Shown: in pieces, positions 1 to 5,102 of the stretch
Numbering within the stretch: position 1 is the first letter of the stretch
How the letters are laid out: every line of letters begins with the position of its first letter
NCBI GenBank assembly: GCA_017408625.1
Contig: JAFQUG010000344.1
Location: 1-19,106 of the forward strand
Origin: Clostridia bacterium
GTDB lineage: Bacteria; Bacillota_A; Clostridia; Oscillospirales; CAG-272
Direction: 5' to 3'
DNA: 19,106 nucleotides
The notes under the pieces: generated by a model
Seen by the model: the letters and a program-made list of their open reading frames with translations, nothing else
Database searches by the model: none
Told to the model about the DNA's origin: nothing
Made by a program: the position numbers and the translations under genes

Positions 1-141
1 ATGTATCTCTTCCACAATGACGGTGAATACGAGTTCCCCGCTCCGCCTCACGGAAATGACGGAAATAACGACAATAACGGCGATGATTCGACCGAAAATT
101 CGGGCGATACAGACGAGCCGTTAGGTGAGGATAGCGAATGA
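1..141 (+). CDS. 3' end of an acidic hypothetical ORF at the edge of a putative skin-like element (partial)
   Basis: The frame is open from the first base to a TGA at 139-141. An ATG happens to sit at position 1, but the upstream sequence is not visible, so this is probably the C-terminal tail of a longer protein. The visible 46 residues are rich in Asp, Asn, Glu and Gly with a proline patch near the start, like a flexible acidic tail. I recognise no domain. Its stop codon lies inside the AATGA pentamer where the sigK frame begins, so if a skin-like element ends there this is its last gene. It bears no resemblance to the N-terminal half of a sigma factor in any frame. Confidence 0.4.
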   Translation: MYLFHNDGEYEFPAPPHGNDGNNDNNGDDSTENSGDTDEPLGEDSE

Positions 142-493
142 AATTCTCATGCACTTCCGCTCGGGCAAAAAGCTTGCCTGCGAGATCTCGATCAACGAGA
201 CCATCGACGTGGACAGAGACGGCAATCCCCTGACCTACATTGACGTCATTTCCACCGAGGACAATATGGCAGAGCTGTTGGACCGTGAGATGCAGAGCAC
301 GCGTGCTTTGCGTTACGTCAACACGCTGCTTGACGACCGCGAAAGGCAGATCATCGTGCTGCGCTACGGTCTTGCGGGAAAAGAACCCATGACGCAGCGG
401 GAGATTGCACTCCAGCTGGGAATCTCGCGGTCGTACGTGTCAAGGATTGAAAAAAGTGCTCTCGAAAAATTGCGCAAGGCGTTTGGGGAATAA
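125..493 (+). CDS. sigK: RNA polymerase sporulation sigma factor SigK, C-terminal half (SpoIIIC-like, 5' part missing)
   Basis: The product matches the C-terminal half of SigK/SigE sporulation sigma factors, which direct late mother-cell transcription. From the GTG at 125, residues 5-10 (NEILMH) are the end of conserved region 2. The segment LDDRERQIIVLRYGL and residues 87-122 (TQREIALQLGIS, then SYVSRIEKSALEKLRK) are region 4 with its helix-turn-helix. The SigK-like wording (NEILMH, ISRSYVSRIEK) favours SigK over SigE. Regions 1-2.3, needed for core binding and -10 recognition, are absent. Upstream in this frame there is a TAG at 122-124 and no sigma-like sequence, so the gene is cut. Homology starts at the AAT GAA codons at 137, matching the skin junction in Bacillus sigK. 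The GTG has no convincing ribosome site; the fragment is probably functional only after excision of the element joins it to its 5' half. Confidence 0.85.
   Translation: MRIANEILMHFRSGKKLACEISINETIDVDRDGNPLTYIDVISTEDNMAELLDREMQSTRALRYVNTLLDDRERQIIVLRYGLAGKEPMTQREIALQLGISRSYVSRIEKSALEKLRKAFGE
137..141 (+). mobile_element. Putative right attachment core (AATGA) of a skin-like sigK intervening element
   Basis: AATGA sits where the IxNEILM motif of sigK begins. In Bacillus subtilis the skin element is excised by the SpoIVCA serine recombinase through a 5-bp AATGA repeat at this same Asn-Glu codon pair. To the left all three plus frames lose sigma-factor similarity. The other end of the element, its recombinase and the 5' half of sigK would lie outside the window, so this is an inferred single end. 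Confidence 0.6.
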
Positions 494-499
494 ATTTAT

Positions 500-567
500 G
501 GACCGTCGGGGACGCCGGTCCCTACAAAAGAGTTCTTTACGTAAGTACGGGCGATCACTGATCGCCC
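500..567 (+). terminator. Two hairpins after sigK, probable transcription end
   Basis: A 6-bp inverted repeat GGACCG/CGGTCC (500-505 and 516-521) follows the sigK stop. It is followed by an 8-bp stem GGGCGATC/GATCGCCC (549-556 and 560-567) with a 3-nt loop. Neither is followed directly by a long T tract (the first T run is at 581-585), so termination is plausible but not canonical. The second stem shares its arm sequence with the terminator at 9860-9883. Confidence 0.4.
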
Positions 568-580
568 GCATAACTATCAC

Positions 581-692
581 TTTTTGGGCTTTGACGAAAA
601 ACACAAGGTTGCGATATAGCCGAACACCAAGGCAGCCGCCGTGCCGCCTGCGGCGGCTTTGAGCCCGCCCGTGAGTGCGCCCAGCAAGCCCT
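581..692 (-). pseudogene. Displaced 3' end of spoVAE (112-bp direct repeat, left copy)
   Basis: Read on the minus strand this segment encodes the last 37 residues of SpoVAE (GLLGALTGG to SSKPKK) followed by a TGA just left of the repeat. It aligns without gaps to 2437-2548, the 3' end of the intact spoVAE, with 7 mismatches in 112 bp counted by hand. All mismatches lie in the first 47 bp; 628-692 is identical to 2484-2548. Of the changed codons only one alters the protein (Ala to Gly), so the tail looks like that of a once functional gene rather than a decaying copy. It has no 5' part: similarity stops abruptly at 692. Confidence 0.85.
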
Positions 693-734
693 TTCAATAA
701 TTAAATAAACGACACTATAATCGATCATATACTC

Positions 735-763
735 TTGACAAAGCAAATGAACTGTGTTACAAT
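735..763 (+). promoter_or_regulatory. Consensus sigma-A promoter of the structured RNA/lipoprotein unit
   Basis: TTGACA (735-740), a 17-nt spacer and TACAAT (758-763) form a near-perfect housekeeping promoter. The predicted start at about G770 coincides with the first base of the closing stem of the downstream RNA, which supports both calls. Confidence 0.8.
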
Positions 764-769
764 GATAGA

Positions 770-985
770 GCCAAACAAATTTAATAATAAGGATGATGGT
801 ATCTTTTCTCGTAAGGGAATATTATACCCTTTTTTCCATATGCTATTTACATAGAATTTCGGTAAAAGCGCAAGTTCCAAGTAAGTAGCATGAGTTAAGA
901 TACTTTTCCTATTTATTAAATTTGTTTGGCGACAATCGGAGTTTGCGTTTTTCAGAGCGTTAACTGCGGTTGACGCTCTTTTTAT
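770..985 (+). ncRNA. Highly structured leader or stand-alone RNA, family not recognised
   Basis: The transcript predicted from the 735-763 promoter starts with one arm of a perfect 18-bp stem (770-787 with 913-930). Inside are AGGA/TCCT (790-793, 907-910) and GTATCTT/AAGATAC (799-805, 897-903). These open into a three-way junction with hairpin AAGGG/CCCTT (813-817, 827-831) and an 11-bp stem with one G-U pair (840-850, 881-891) capped by GAATTT/AAGTTC (854-859, 872-877). A further 15-bp pairing is possible between 864-878 in the apical part and 938-952 just before the terminator. The RNA ends in a terminator at 954-985 whose T tract abuts the Shine-Dalgarno site of the lipoprotein gene, so it may be a cis-acting attenuator or a separate RNA. 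I cannot match it to a known riboswitch, 6S RNA, T-box or retron RNA. Pairing was worked out by eye. Confidence 0.6.
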
Positions 986-990
986 TTTTT
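954..990 (+). terminator. Intrinsic terminator between structured RNA and lipoprotein gene
   Basis: An 11-bp stem AGAGCGTTAAC (954-964) with GTTGACGCTCT (969-979), one U-G pair and a TGCG loop, is followed by a T-rich tract to 990. Its position directly before AGGAGG (995-1000) is typical of leader attenuation. Confidence 0.8.
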
Positions 991-1005
991 ATTTAGGAGG
1001 ATATC

Positions 1006-2370
1006 ATGAAAACACTAAAAAGATGCACAATTCTCGTACTCGTCGCATGTACTCTGTTAACCTGCCTGCTGGTTTTATCATCTTGTTTTTGTATACCTAC
1101 AGATTCCAATCAACACTTAACCCCGCCGGCAGATACCGAACAAGAAGATCCCGGAGAAGCTAACACTGAACAATCCGCCTCGGACTATAACCCTGCTGAA
1201 CCAATTACTCCAACAAGGATCATTTCAAGCTTTATCGATGGTATTGCCTTAATCAGGTATACCCGTGAAAATGAGAATCAATATTGGGGTATTGTTAATA
1301 CACAGGGTGTCATTGTGCACCATGATAGAAGTTATGCCGATCCCATAAATATTGGCAAAGGATACTGTATCATGCAGAGAGTGGATAATGATAAAAGTAG
1401 CATAGATCTTTTTAATATTGAAGGAGATTTAACCAAATCAGTTGATATCACCGGAATGGAAATTATCGCATATGGTGATGGTTTAATACTGATATACAAA
1501 GAAGAAGCATCTATGACCGCGGTTGAGCATTATTATGGCGTGCTGGACTACAATGGCAATTGGGTTCTCTCGATGGTTAATAGCAGCCAATTTTCCACCG
1601 AAAGTATTGATTTTGGCAGTTCTAATCGTGCTGAATACGTTGGGCAAGGTAACTTTCTTATTAAAGGCAGTTATAGTTATTATCAAAATTACGCTATTCT
1701 AAACGCTAATACCGGTAATCATTTTATACTCCGCGATCCGACTACTGATTTTTATTTCAATGAAAACGGAATTGCACAAACCTTAAGTAACTGGGCTATT
1801 AATGACGATGAACCGTTGTATGGTTTACTGAATGCTGATGGAAGTGTCTTCCCTTTTACAGACAATGAACATATTTATCACAAATTGGGAGTTAATAGCA
1901 ATCACCTCTTTTATTCTCCCGAAAACGATAAATCATCAATTTACATTTACGATATTGTAACTTCAGAAACAAACCCCAAGTCTTATAACGTGTCCCCGGC
2001 AACGATCAAAGAAGTCTCTTTTGAAGGAGATAATTGCATCGTACTCATAGAAGGTGTCGATGGTAATACTTACTTTTCGGTAATAGATCATGCCGGAAAT
2101 GAATTGATTGCTCCAACCAAAGGATACAATCTATATGCAGATAATTCCTGTATTGTTTTCAATGGTGAAAAAGAAGGATTCACAATATATCACAAAAATG
2201 GTTCTATTAAGCAAATAAAAAAACAAGCTAGTATAGGTTTTATTGATTTCATTTATGATTTTAATGACGGCATTATTATCACTTACATAGCAGATAGGAG
2301 TTACTACATTGCACAATCTTACCATTTTTTTGATGCATCCGGTCAAAAAATTGAAATCAGAGAAAAATAA
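1006..2370 (+). CDS. AT-rich putative lipoprotein with WG-repeat-like propeller
   Basis: The 454-residue product has a lipoprotein signal: basic start MKTLKR, a hydrophobic stretch and lipobox LSSC with the acylated Cys at residue 27. An acidic, Pro/Thr-rich linker (about residues 31-70) precedes repeated short segments of the type 'G...L(I)RYT...YWGIVNTQG' and 'YYGVLDYNGNW', resembling WG-repeat beta-propeller proteins that usually bind ligands at the cell surface. The repeats are degenerate and the family call is tentative; no catalytic motif is seen. The start is fixed by AGGAGG at 995-1000, five bases before the ATG. Codon use is strongly A/T-biased compared with all neighbours, pointing to recent acquisition as cargo of the island. 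Expression should pass through the structured RNA and terminator just upstream. Confidence 0.8.
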   Translation: MKTLKRCTILVLVACTLLTCLLVLSSCFCIPTDSNQHLTPPADTEQEDPGEANTEQSASDYNPAEPITPTRIISSFIDGIALIRYTRENENQYWGIVNTQGVIVHHDRSYADPINIGKGYCIMQRVDNDKSSIDLFNIEGDLTKSVDITGMEIIAYGDGLILIYKEEASMTAVEHYYGVLDYNGNWVLSMVNSSQFSTESIDFGSSNRAEYVGQGNFLIKGSYSYYQNYAILNANTGNHFILRDPTTDFYFNENGIAQTLSNWAINDDEPLYGLLNADGSVFPFTDNEHIYHKLGVNSNHLFYSPENDKSSIYIYDIVTSETNPKSYNVSPATIKEVSFEGDNCIVLIEGVDGNTYFSVIDHAGNELIAPTKGYNLYADNSCIVFNGEKEGFTIYHKNGSIKQIKKQASIGFIDFIYDFNDGIIITYIADRSYYIAQSYHFFDASGQKIEIREK

Positions 2371-2392
2371 CTCCTCTGTTTAATATATCTGA

Positions 2393-2425
2393 AAAAACGC
2401 GCTTTCCTCGAGAGAGCGCGTTTTT
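2393..2425 (+). terminator. Bidirectional terminator between lipoprotein gene and spoVAE
   Basis: AAAAACGCGCT (2393-2403) pairs with AGCGCGTTTTT (2415-2425), with up to three more pairs inside. The A and T runs on the outside allow termination in both directions, fitting two convergent genes. Confidence 0.8.
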
Positions 2426-2432
2426 ATTATTC

Positions 2433-2801
2433 TTATTTTTTCGGCTTTGACGAAAAGCACAAGGTCGCGATATACGCGAACACCAAGGCGGCTGCCGTGC
2501 CGCCTGCGGCGGCTTTGAGCCCGCCCGTGAGTGCGCCCAGCAAGCCCTGCTCGTCCACCGCCTCGCGCACACCCTTGGAAATCAAAAAGCCAAAGCCCGT
2601 CAGCGGAGTTGTCGCGCCTGCGCCCGCAAATTCCGCAAGCGGCGCGTATAAGCCCACCGCGCCAAGAAACACGCCTGCAACCACGTACAGCACGAGAATT
2701 CTTGCAGGGGTCATACCCGTCAGATCGATCAGCAGCTGCGCGATGACGCAAAACGCGCCACCGATCAAAAACGCCCACACGTAATCCCATATCCATTCCA
2801 T
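2433..2801 (-). CDS. spoVAE: Stage V sporulation protein AE (SpoVAE)
   Basis: The 122-residue hydrophobic protein has the typical SpoVAE length and pattern: N-terminal WDYVWAFLIGGAFCVIAQ span, a conserved LIDLTGMTPARILVLYVVAG segment, the glycine-rich GAGATTPLTGFGFLISKG stretch and a final span near GGLKAAAGGTAAALVFAYI. SpoVA proteins sit in the spore inner membrane and move Ca-dipicolinic acid in during sporulation and out at germination. It starts 16 bp after the spoVAD stop, with AAAGGGG ahead of the ATG, so the two are co-transcribed. Its 3' 112 bp are duplicated at 581-692; the present tail (ending AAA AAA TAA) may have been supplied by the island inserted next to it. Confidence 0.93.
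   Translation of the reverse strand: MEWIWDYVWAFLIGGAFCVIAQLLIDLTGMTPARILVLYVVAGVFLGAVGLYAPLAEFAGAGATTPLTGFGFLISKGVREAVDEQGLLGALTGGLKAAAGGTAAALVFAYIATLCFSSKPKK
2437..2548 (-). repeat. Right copy of the 112-bp spoVAE-tail direct repeat
   Basis: It aligns gaplessly to 581-692 with 105 of 112 matches. This copy is part of the intact gene and directly borders the AT-rich island. The outer 65 bp (2484-2548) are identical between copies and mark where a crossover could have occurred. Confidence 0.85.
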
Positions 2802-2817
2802 ATCGTATTCCCCTTTG

Positions 2818-3816
2818 TTAAATTCCCTTTTTCAGTCTGACCAGATGCCCGATGGCGGGGATATTCCGTCCCTGCTTGAGCGCATCGGGGCTCATCATCG
2901 CGCCCGTGCCGATCAGCAGCATATCCTTGATCTCGCCACTTGCGATCTTTGGCAGAAAATATGCTGCCGTGACCACGCCCGAGCAGCCGCAGCCCGAGCC
3001 GCCCGCGTGGGTATCCTGGACGTGACGCGAATAGATCATGGTGCCGCAATCTGTGTGCATGGGTGCGACCTCGATTCCGTCAGCATACAACAGATCGTGA
3101 AAGATGGCACTGCCCTCCCAGCCAAGGTCGCCCGTGACGATGGCGTCGAAGTCCTCCGGACACGTACCGCTCGCATCCAAATATCGCTCCAAGGTATCCA
3201 CAGCGGCAGGTGCCATTGCCGCTCCCATATTGGCAGCGTCACGAATACCCATTTCTAAAGGAATGCCCGGCATGGCCTGTACGATCTGCGCATGCTTGCC
3301 TTCTTCGCTACCGATAATAAACGCGGACGAGCCTGTCACCGTCCATTGGGCGGTAGGGGTACGCTGTGCGCCGTATTCCAAGGGGGTACGATACTGCCGC
3401 TCGGCAGATGAATTGTGTGACGAGGTCACGGCTGCAGCGTGTCGCACAAAGCCCGCACTGACCAATACCGAGCCGAGCAAAAGGCCAAGGGCTGCTGTGG
3501 AGCAAGCACCGTACAGTCCGAAATACGGAACGCCATAGTCCAAGAGTCCGTATGCTGAGCCGATACATTGATTGAGCAAGTCTCCCGCCAATATGACATC
3601 CAAACTGTCCTGATCTCTTCCCCATTTGGCAAGAGCCACACCAAGCGCACGCCGCTGCATCTCGCTCTCGGCCTTCTCCCAGGTTTTCTGCCCGAATTTA
3701 TCATCCGCGTCATGCATGTCAAATAAGTTTCCAAGAGGGCCCTCTCGTTCCTTACAGCCAACTACGCTGCCCGCGCACAAAATGCTTGCGCGCAAATCAG
3801 ACAATCCCTTTTTCAT
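2818..3816 (-). CDS. spoVAD: Stage V sporulation protein AD (SpoVAD)
   Basis: The 332-residue protein matches SpoVAD, a thiolase-fold spore protein that binds dipicolinic acid as part of the SpoVA channel. Diagnostic segments are SILCAGSVVGCKEREGPLG near the N-terminus, YGVPYFGLYGACSTAALGL around residue 100, SSHNSSAERQYRTPLEYG, and DLGWEGSAIFHDLL with HTDCGTMIY further on. The length is normal. An ATG preceded by GGGGTGA fixes the start. Clostridial operons usually read spoVAC-spoVAD-spoVAE; here no spoVAC lies upstream, because the next gene is a divergent uridine phosphorylase gene. spoVAC must be elsewhere or lost. Expression is expected in the forespore. Confidence 0.94.
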   Translation of the reverse strand: MKKGLSDLRASILCAGSVVGCKEREGPLGNLFDMHDADDKFGQKTWEKAESEMQRRALGVALAKWGRDQDSLDVILAGDLLNQCIGSAYGLLDYGVPYFGLYGACSTAALGLLLGSVLVSAGFVRHAAAVTSSHNSSAERQYRTPLEYGAQRTPTAQWTVTGSSAFIIGSEEGKHAQIVQAMPGIPLEMGIRDAANMGAAMAPAAVDTLERYLDASGTCPEDFDAIVTGDLGWEGSAIFHDLLYADGIEVAPMHTDCGTMIYSRHVQDTHAGGSGCGCSGVVTAAYFLPKIASGEIKDMLLIGTGAMMSPDALKQGRNIPAIGHLVRLKKGI

Positions 3817-3845
3817 AAATTCACCCCAAAATTACATACTAACAG

Positions 3846-3874
3846 TATTATTTTCACTCCCTCTTGCAATATGC
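3846..3874 (-). promoter_or_regulatory. Candidate forespore (sigma-G/F type) promoter of spoVAD-spoVAE
   Basis: On the minus strand GCATA (3874-3870) is followed after 17 nt by AATAATA (3852-3846). This fits the sigma-G pattern GHATR and CATWHTA except for the first base of the -10. The position, about 30 bp upstream of the spoVAD start, is right. It is a motif match only. Confidence 0.4.
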
Positions 3875-3892
3875 CCGAAAATGTGTTACAAT
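3864..3892 (+). promoter_or_regulatory. Sigma-A promoter of the uridine phosphorylase gene
   Basis: TTGCAA (3864-3869), a 17-nt spacer and TACAAT (3887-3892) lie about 45 bp before the ATG at 3938. The -35 overlaps the -35 of the opposite spoVAD promoter candidate, so the two directions should compete. Confidence 0.6.
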
Positions 3893-3937
3893 GGTGGTGG
3901 AAATATCTGATGAACTCAGAATTTTTTGGAGGTTTTT

Positions 3938-4717
3938 ATGCTTTCAACACATACAGTGCAATATCATATCAAGGCAAGCGAAGGCCAGACAGGCGGCTAT
4001 TGTATCCTCCCCGGCGACCCCGGCAGATGCGAGAAGATCGCGCAATATTTTGACAATCCACGACACCTTGTGACCAACAGAGAATATAACATCTGGGTAG
4101 GCGAGCTTTGCGGCAAGCCCGTCAGCGTTTGCTCCACGGGCATCGGCGGCCCTTCTGCGGCCATTGCCATGGAGGAGCTGGTGGCTTGCGGCACGCATAC
4201 CTTTATCCGCGTGGGCACTTGCGGCGGCATCAATCTCAAGGTGCAGGCGGGTGACGTAGTTATCGCCACGGGTGCTGTGCGCCAGGACGGCACGTCGCGG
4301 GAGTACGCGCCCATCGAGTTCCCTGCCGTTTCCGACCCCGAGGTGCTGATCGCGCTGATGCAGGCGGCAGACGCGCAAGGACTGCGCTCACACGCGGGCG
4401 TGGTACAGGCCAAGGATTCCTTCTATGGCCAGCATTCGCCGGACAGAATGCCGATCGCAGGCGAGCTGAATGCAAAATGGGAGGCCTGGAAGCGACTGGG
4501 CGTGCTGGCAAGCGAGATGGAATCGGGTGCGCTTTTCACGGTCGCGGCATCTCTTGGCGTCAGAGCGGGCGCATGCTTCTCAGTGGTCTGGAATCAGGAG
4601 AGAGCCAACCTCGGCTTGGACAGCGAAGACGAATCCGCCGAGCAGCACGACACGGACAGAGCCATCCGCACAGCCATCGAAGCGCTCAAAATCCTCATCC
4701 AAAAGGACGCGCAATAA
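3938..4717 (+). CDS. udp: Uridine phosphorylase (NP-I family)
   Basis: The 259-residue enzyme should cleave uridine with phosphate to uracil and ribose-1-phosphate in the cytoplasmic pyrimidine salvage pathway. Family marks are the phosphate loop GDPGR (residues 26-30), RVGTCGGI (91-98), the uridine-phosphorylase-like KDSFYGQH segment, and the ribose-binding SEMES motif (192-196) followed by [15 protein letters not shown]. The SFYGQ segment and C-terminal half favour uridine over purine nucleoside phosphorylase, though substrate range cannot be fixed from sequence. The start is ATG 3938, set by GGAGG at 3928-3932; an in-frame TTG at 3926 overlaps that site and is rejected. It stands alone, divergent from spoVAD and convergent with the rhamnosidase gene. 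Confidence 0.88.
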   Translation: MLSTHTVQYHIKASEGQTGGYCILPGDPGRCEKIAQYFDNPRHLVTNREYNIWVGELCGKPVSVCSTGIGGPSAAIAMEELVACGTHTFIRVGTCGGINLKVQAGDVVIATGAVRQDGTSREYAPIEFPAVSDPEVLIALMQAADAQGLRSHAGVVQAKDSFYGQHSPDRMPIAGELNAKWEAWKRLGVLASEMESGALFTVAASLGVRAGACFSVVWNQERANLGLDSEDESAEQHDTDRAIRTAIEALKILIQKDAQ

Positions 4718-4751
4718 ATTCGGACGACCCAAATTTTGAAAGTTTTTGATC

Positions 4752-4771
4752 GACCTTTTTTCAAAAAGGTC
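4752..4771 (+). terminator. Probable terminator hairpin after udp
   Basis: GACCTTTTTT followed by CAAAAAGGTC forms a stem about 35 bp after the udp stop. The T run is inside the stem rather than after it, so strength is uncertain. Confidence 0.4.
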
Positions 4772-4917
4772 GCGGGTCGCGGGCAGCGCCCGCGTCGCGC
4801 CCGCAGGCGCGAAATATTACTCGGCGTTTCAATTCGCGAAGCGAATTACTGGTTCTTTTCTTTGCGCCAGCGGTGTCAAAGAAAAGAACGGAAATAGCTT
4901 GCTCAACGTAAAAGAAT

Positions 4918-4950
4918 AAGGGAGTTACCTTGATAGGTAGCTCCCTTTTC
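4918..4950. terminator. Strong intrinsic terminator in the convergent region
   Basis: AAGGGAGTTACC (4918-4929) pairs with GGTAGCTCCCTT (4936-4947) over 12 bp with one U-G pair and a 6-nt loop. It is followed by TTTTC on the plus strand. The reverse strand has TTATTC after the stem, so plus-strand action is favoured. Confidence 0.7.
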
Positions 4951-5102
4951 TGTTTATGTGAGAAAATTGTTTCCGTTCTTTTTGAGCAAGGTGCTGAAAA
5001 AAGAACAAAAAACAGCGATTGTCGGGGCTCTGCCCCGTGCCCCGGTCGCTTTTTTAAAAAAGCGACACAAAAACTTTCATGAGTTGGGTCGTCAGAAACT
5101 GA

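Larger units (their letters stand above)
693..2436 (+). mobile_element. AT-rich island between direct repeats of the spoVAE 3' end
   Basis: The segment is bounded on the left by the displaced spoVAE tail (581-692) and on the right by the 3' end of intact spoVAE (2437-2548), in direct orientation. It is visibly richer in A and T than everything around it. It carries one promoter, one structured RNA with terminator, one lipoprotein gene and a closing hairpin. The layout is that left by an element that integrates at a gene's 3' end and replaces the tail. No integrase or transposase is present, so it would be a remnant or a passively mobilised cassette; a duplication made by host recombination is the alternative. 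Confidence 0.55.
4723..5093. repeat. Palindrome-rich convergent intergenic region bounded by inverted repeats
   Basis: No gene is seen between 4718 and 5102. The outer arms 4723-4748 and 5068-5093 are inverted repeats matching at 23 of 26 positions. Just inside lie a palindrome at 4752-4771 (GACCTTTTT/AAAAAGGTC) and a perfect 22-bp palindrome at 5045-5066 centred on TTTAAA. Further hairpins are AATTCGC/GCGAATT (4831-4847), a perfect 13-bp stem GTTCTTTTCTTTG (4852-4864 with 4877-4889) and the terminator at 4918-4947. It could be a dispersed intergenic element or simply two facing 3' ends with terminators. No clear target-site duplication flanks it. Confidence 0.6.

Noticed and set aside
125..493. 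An independent short sigma factor starting at GTG 125
   Set aside because: It lacks regions 1 to 2.3 needed to bind core polymerase and has no ribosome site, so it is a gene fragment awaiting its 5' half.
770..930. 18-bp terminal inverted repeats read as a MITE
   Set aside because: There is no target-site duplication, the left arm begins exactly at the predicted transcript start, and the interior has several coordinated helices, so a structured RNA explains it better.
770..985. 6S RNA, retron or T-box RNA
   Set aside because: There is no single long rod with a central bubble as in 6S RNA, no reverse transcriptase gene nearby, and no T-box sequence signature.
2380..2796. 138-codon minus-strand ORF overlapping spoVAE
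   Set aside because: It is an out-of-frame shadow of spoVAE with Arg/Cys-rich composition and no homology.
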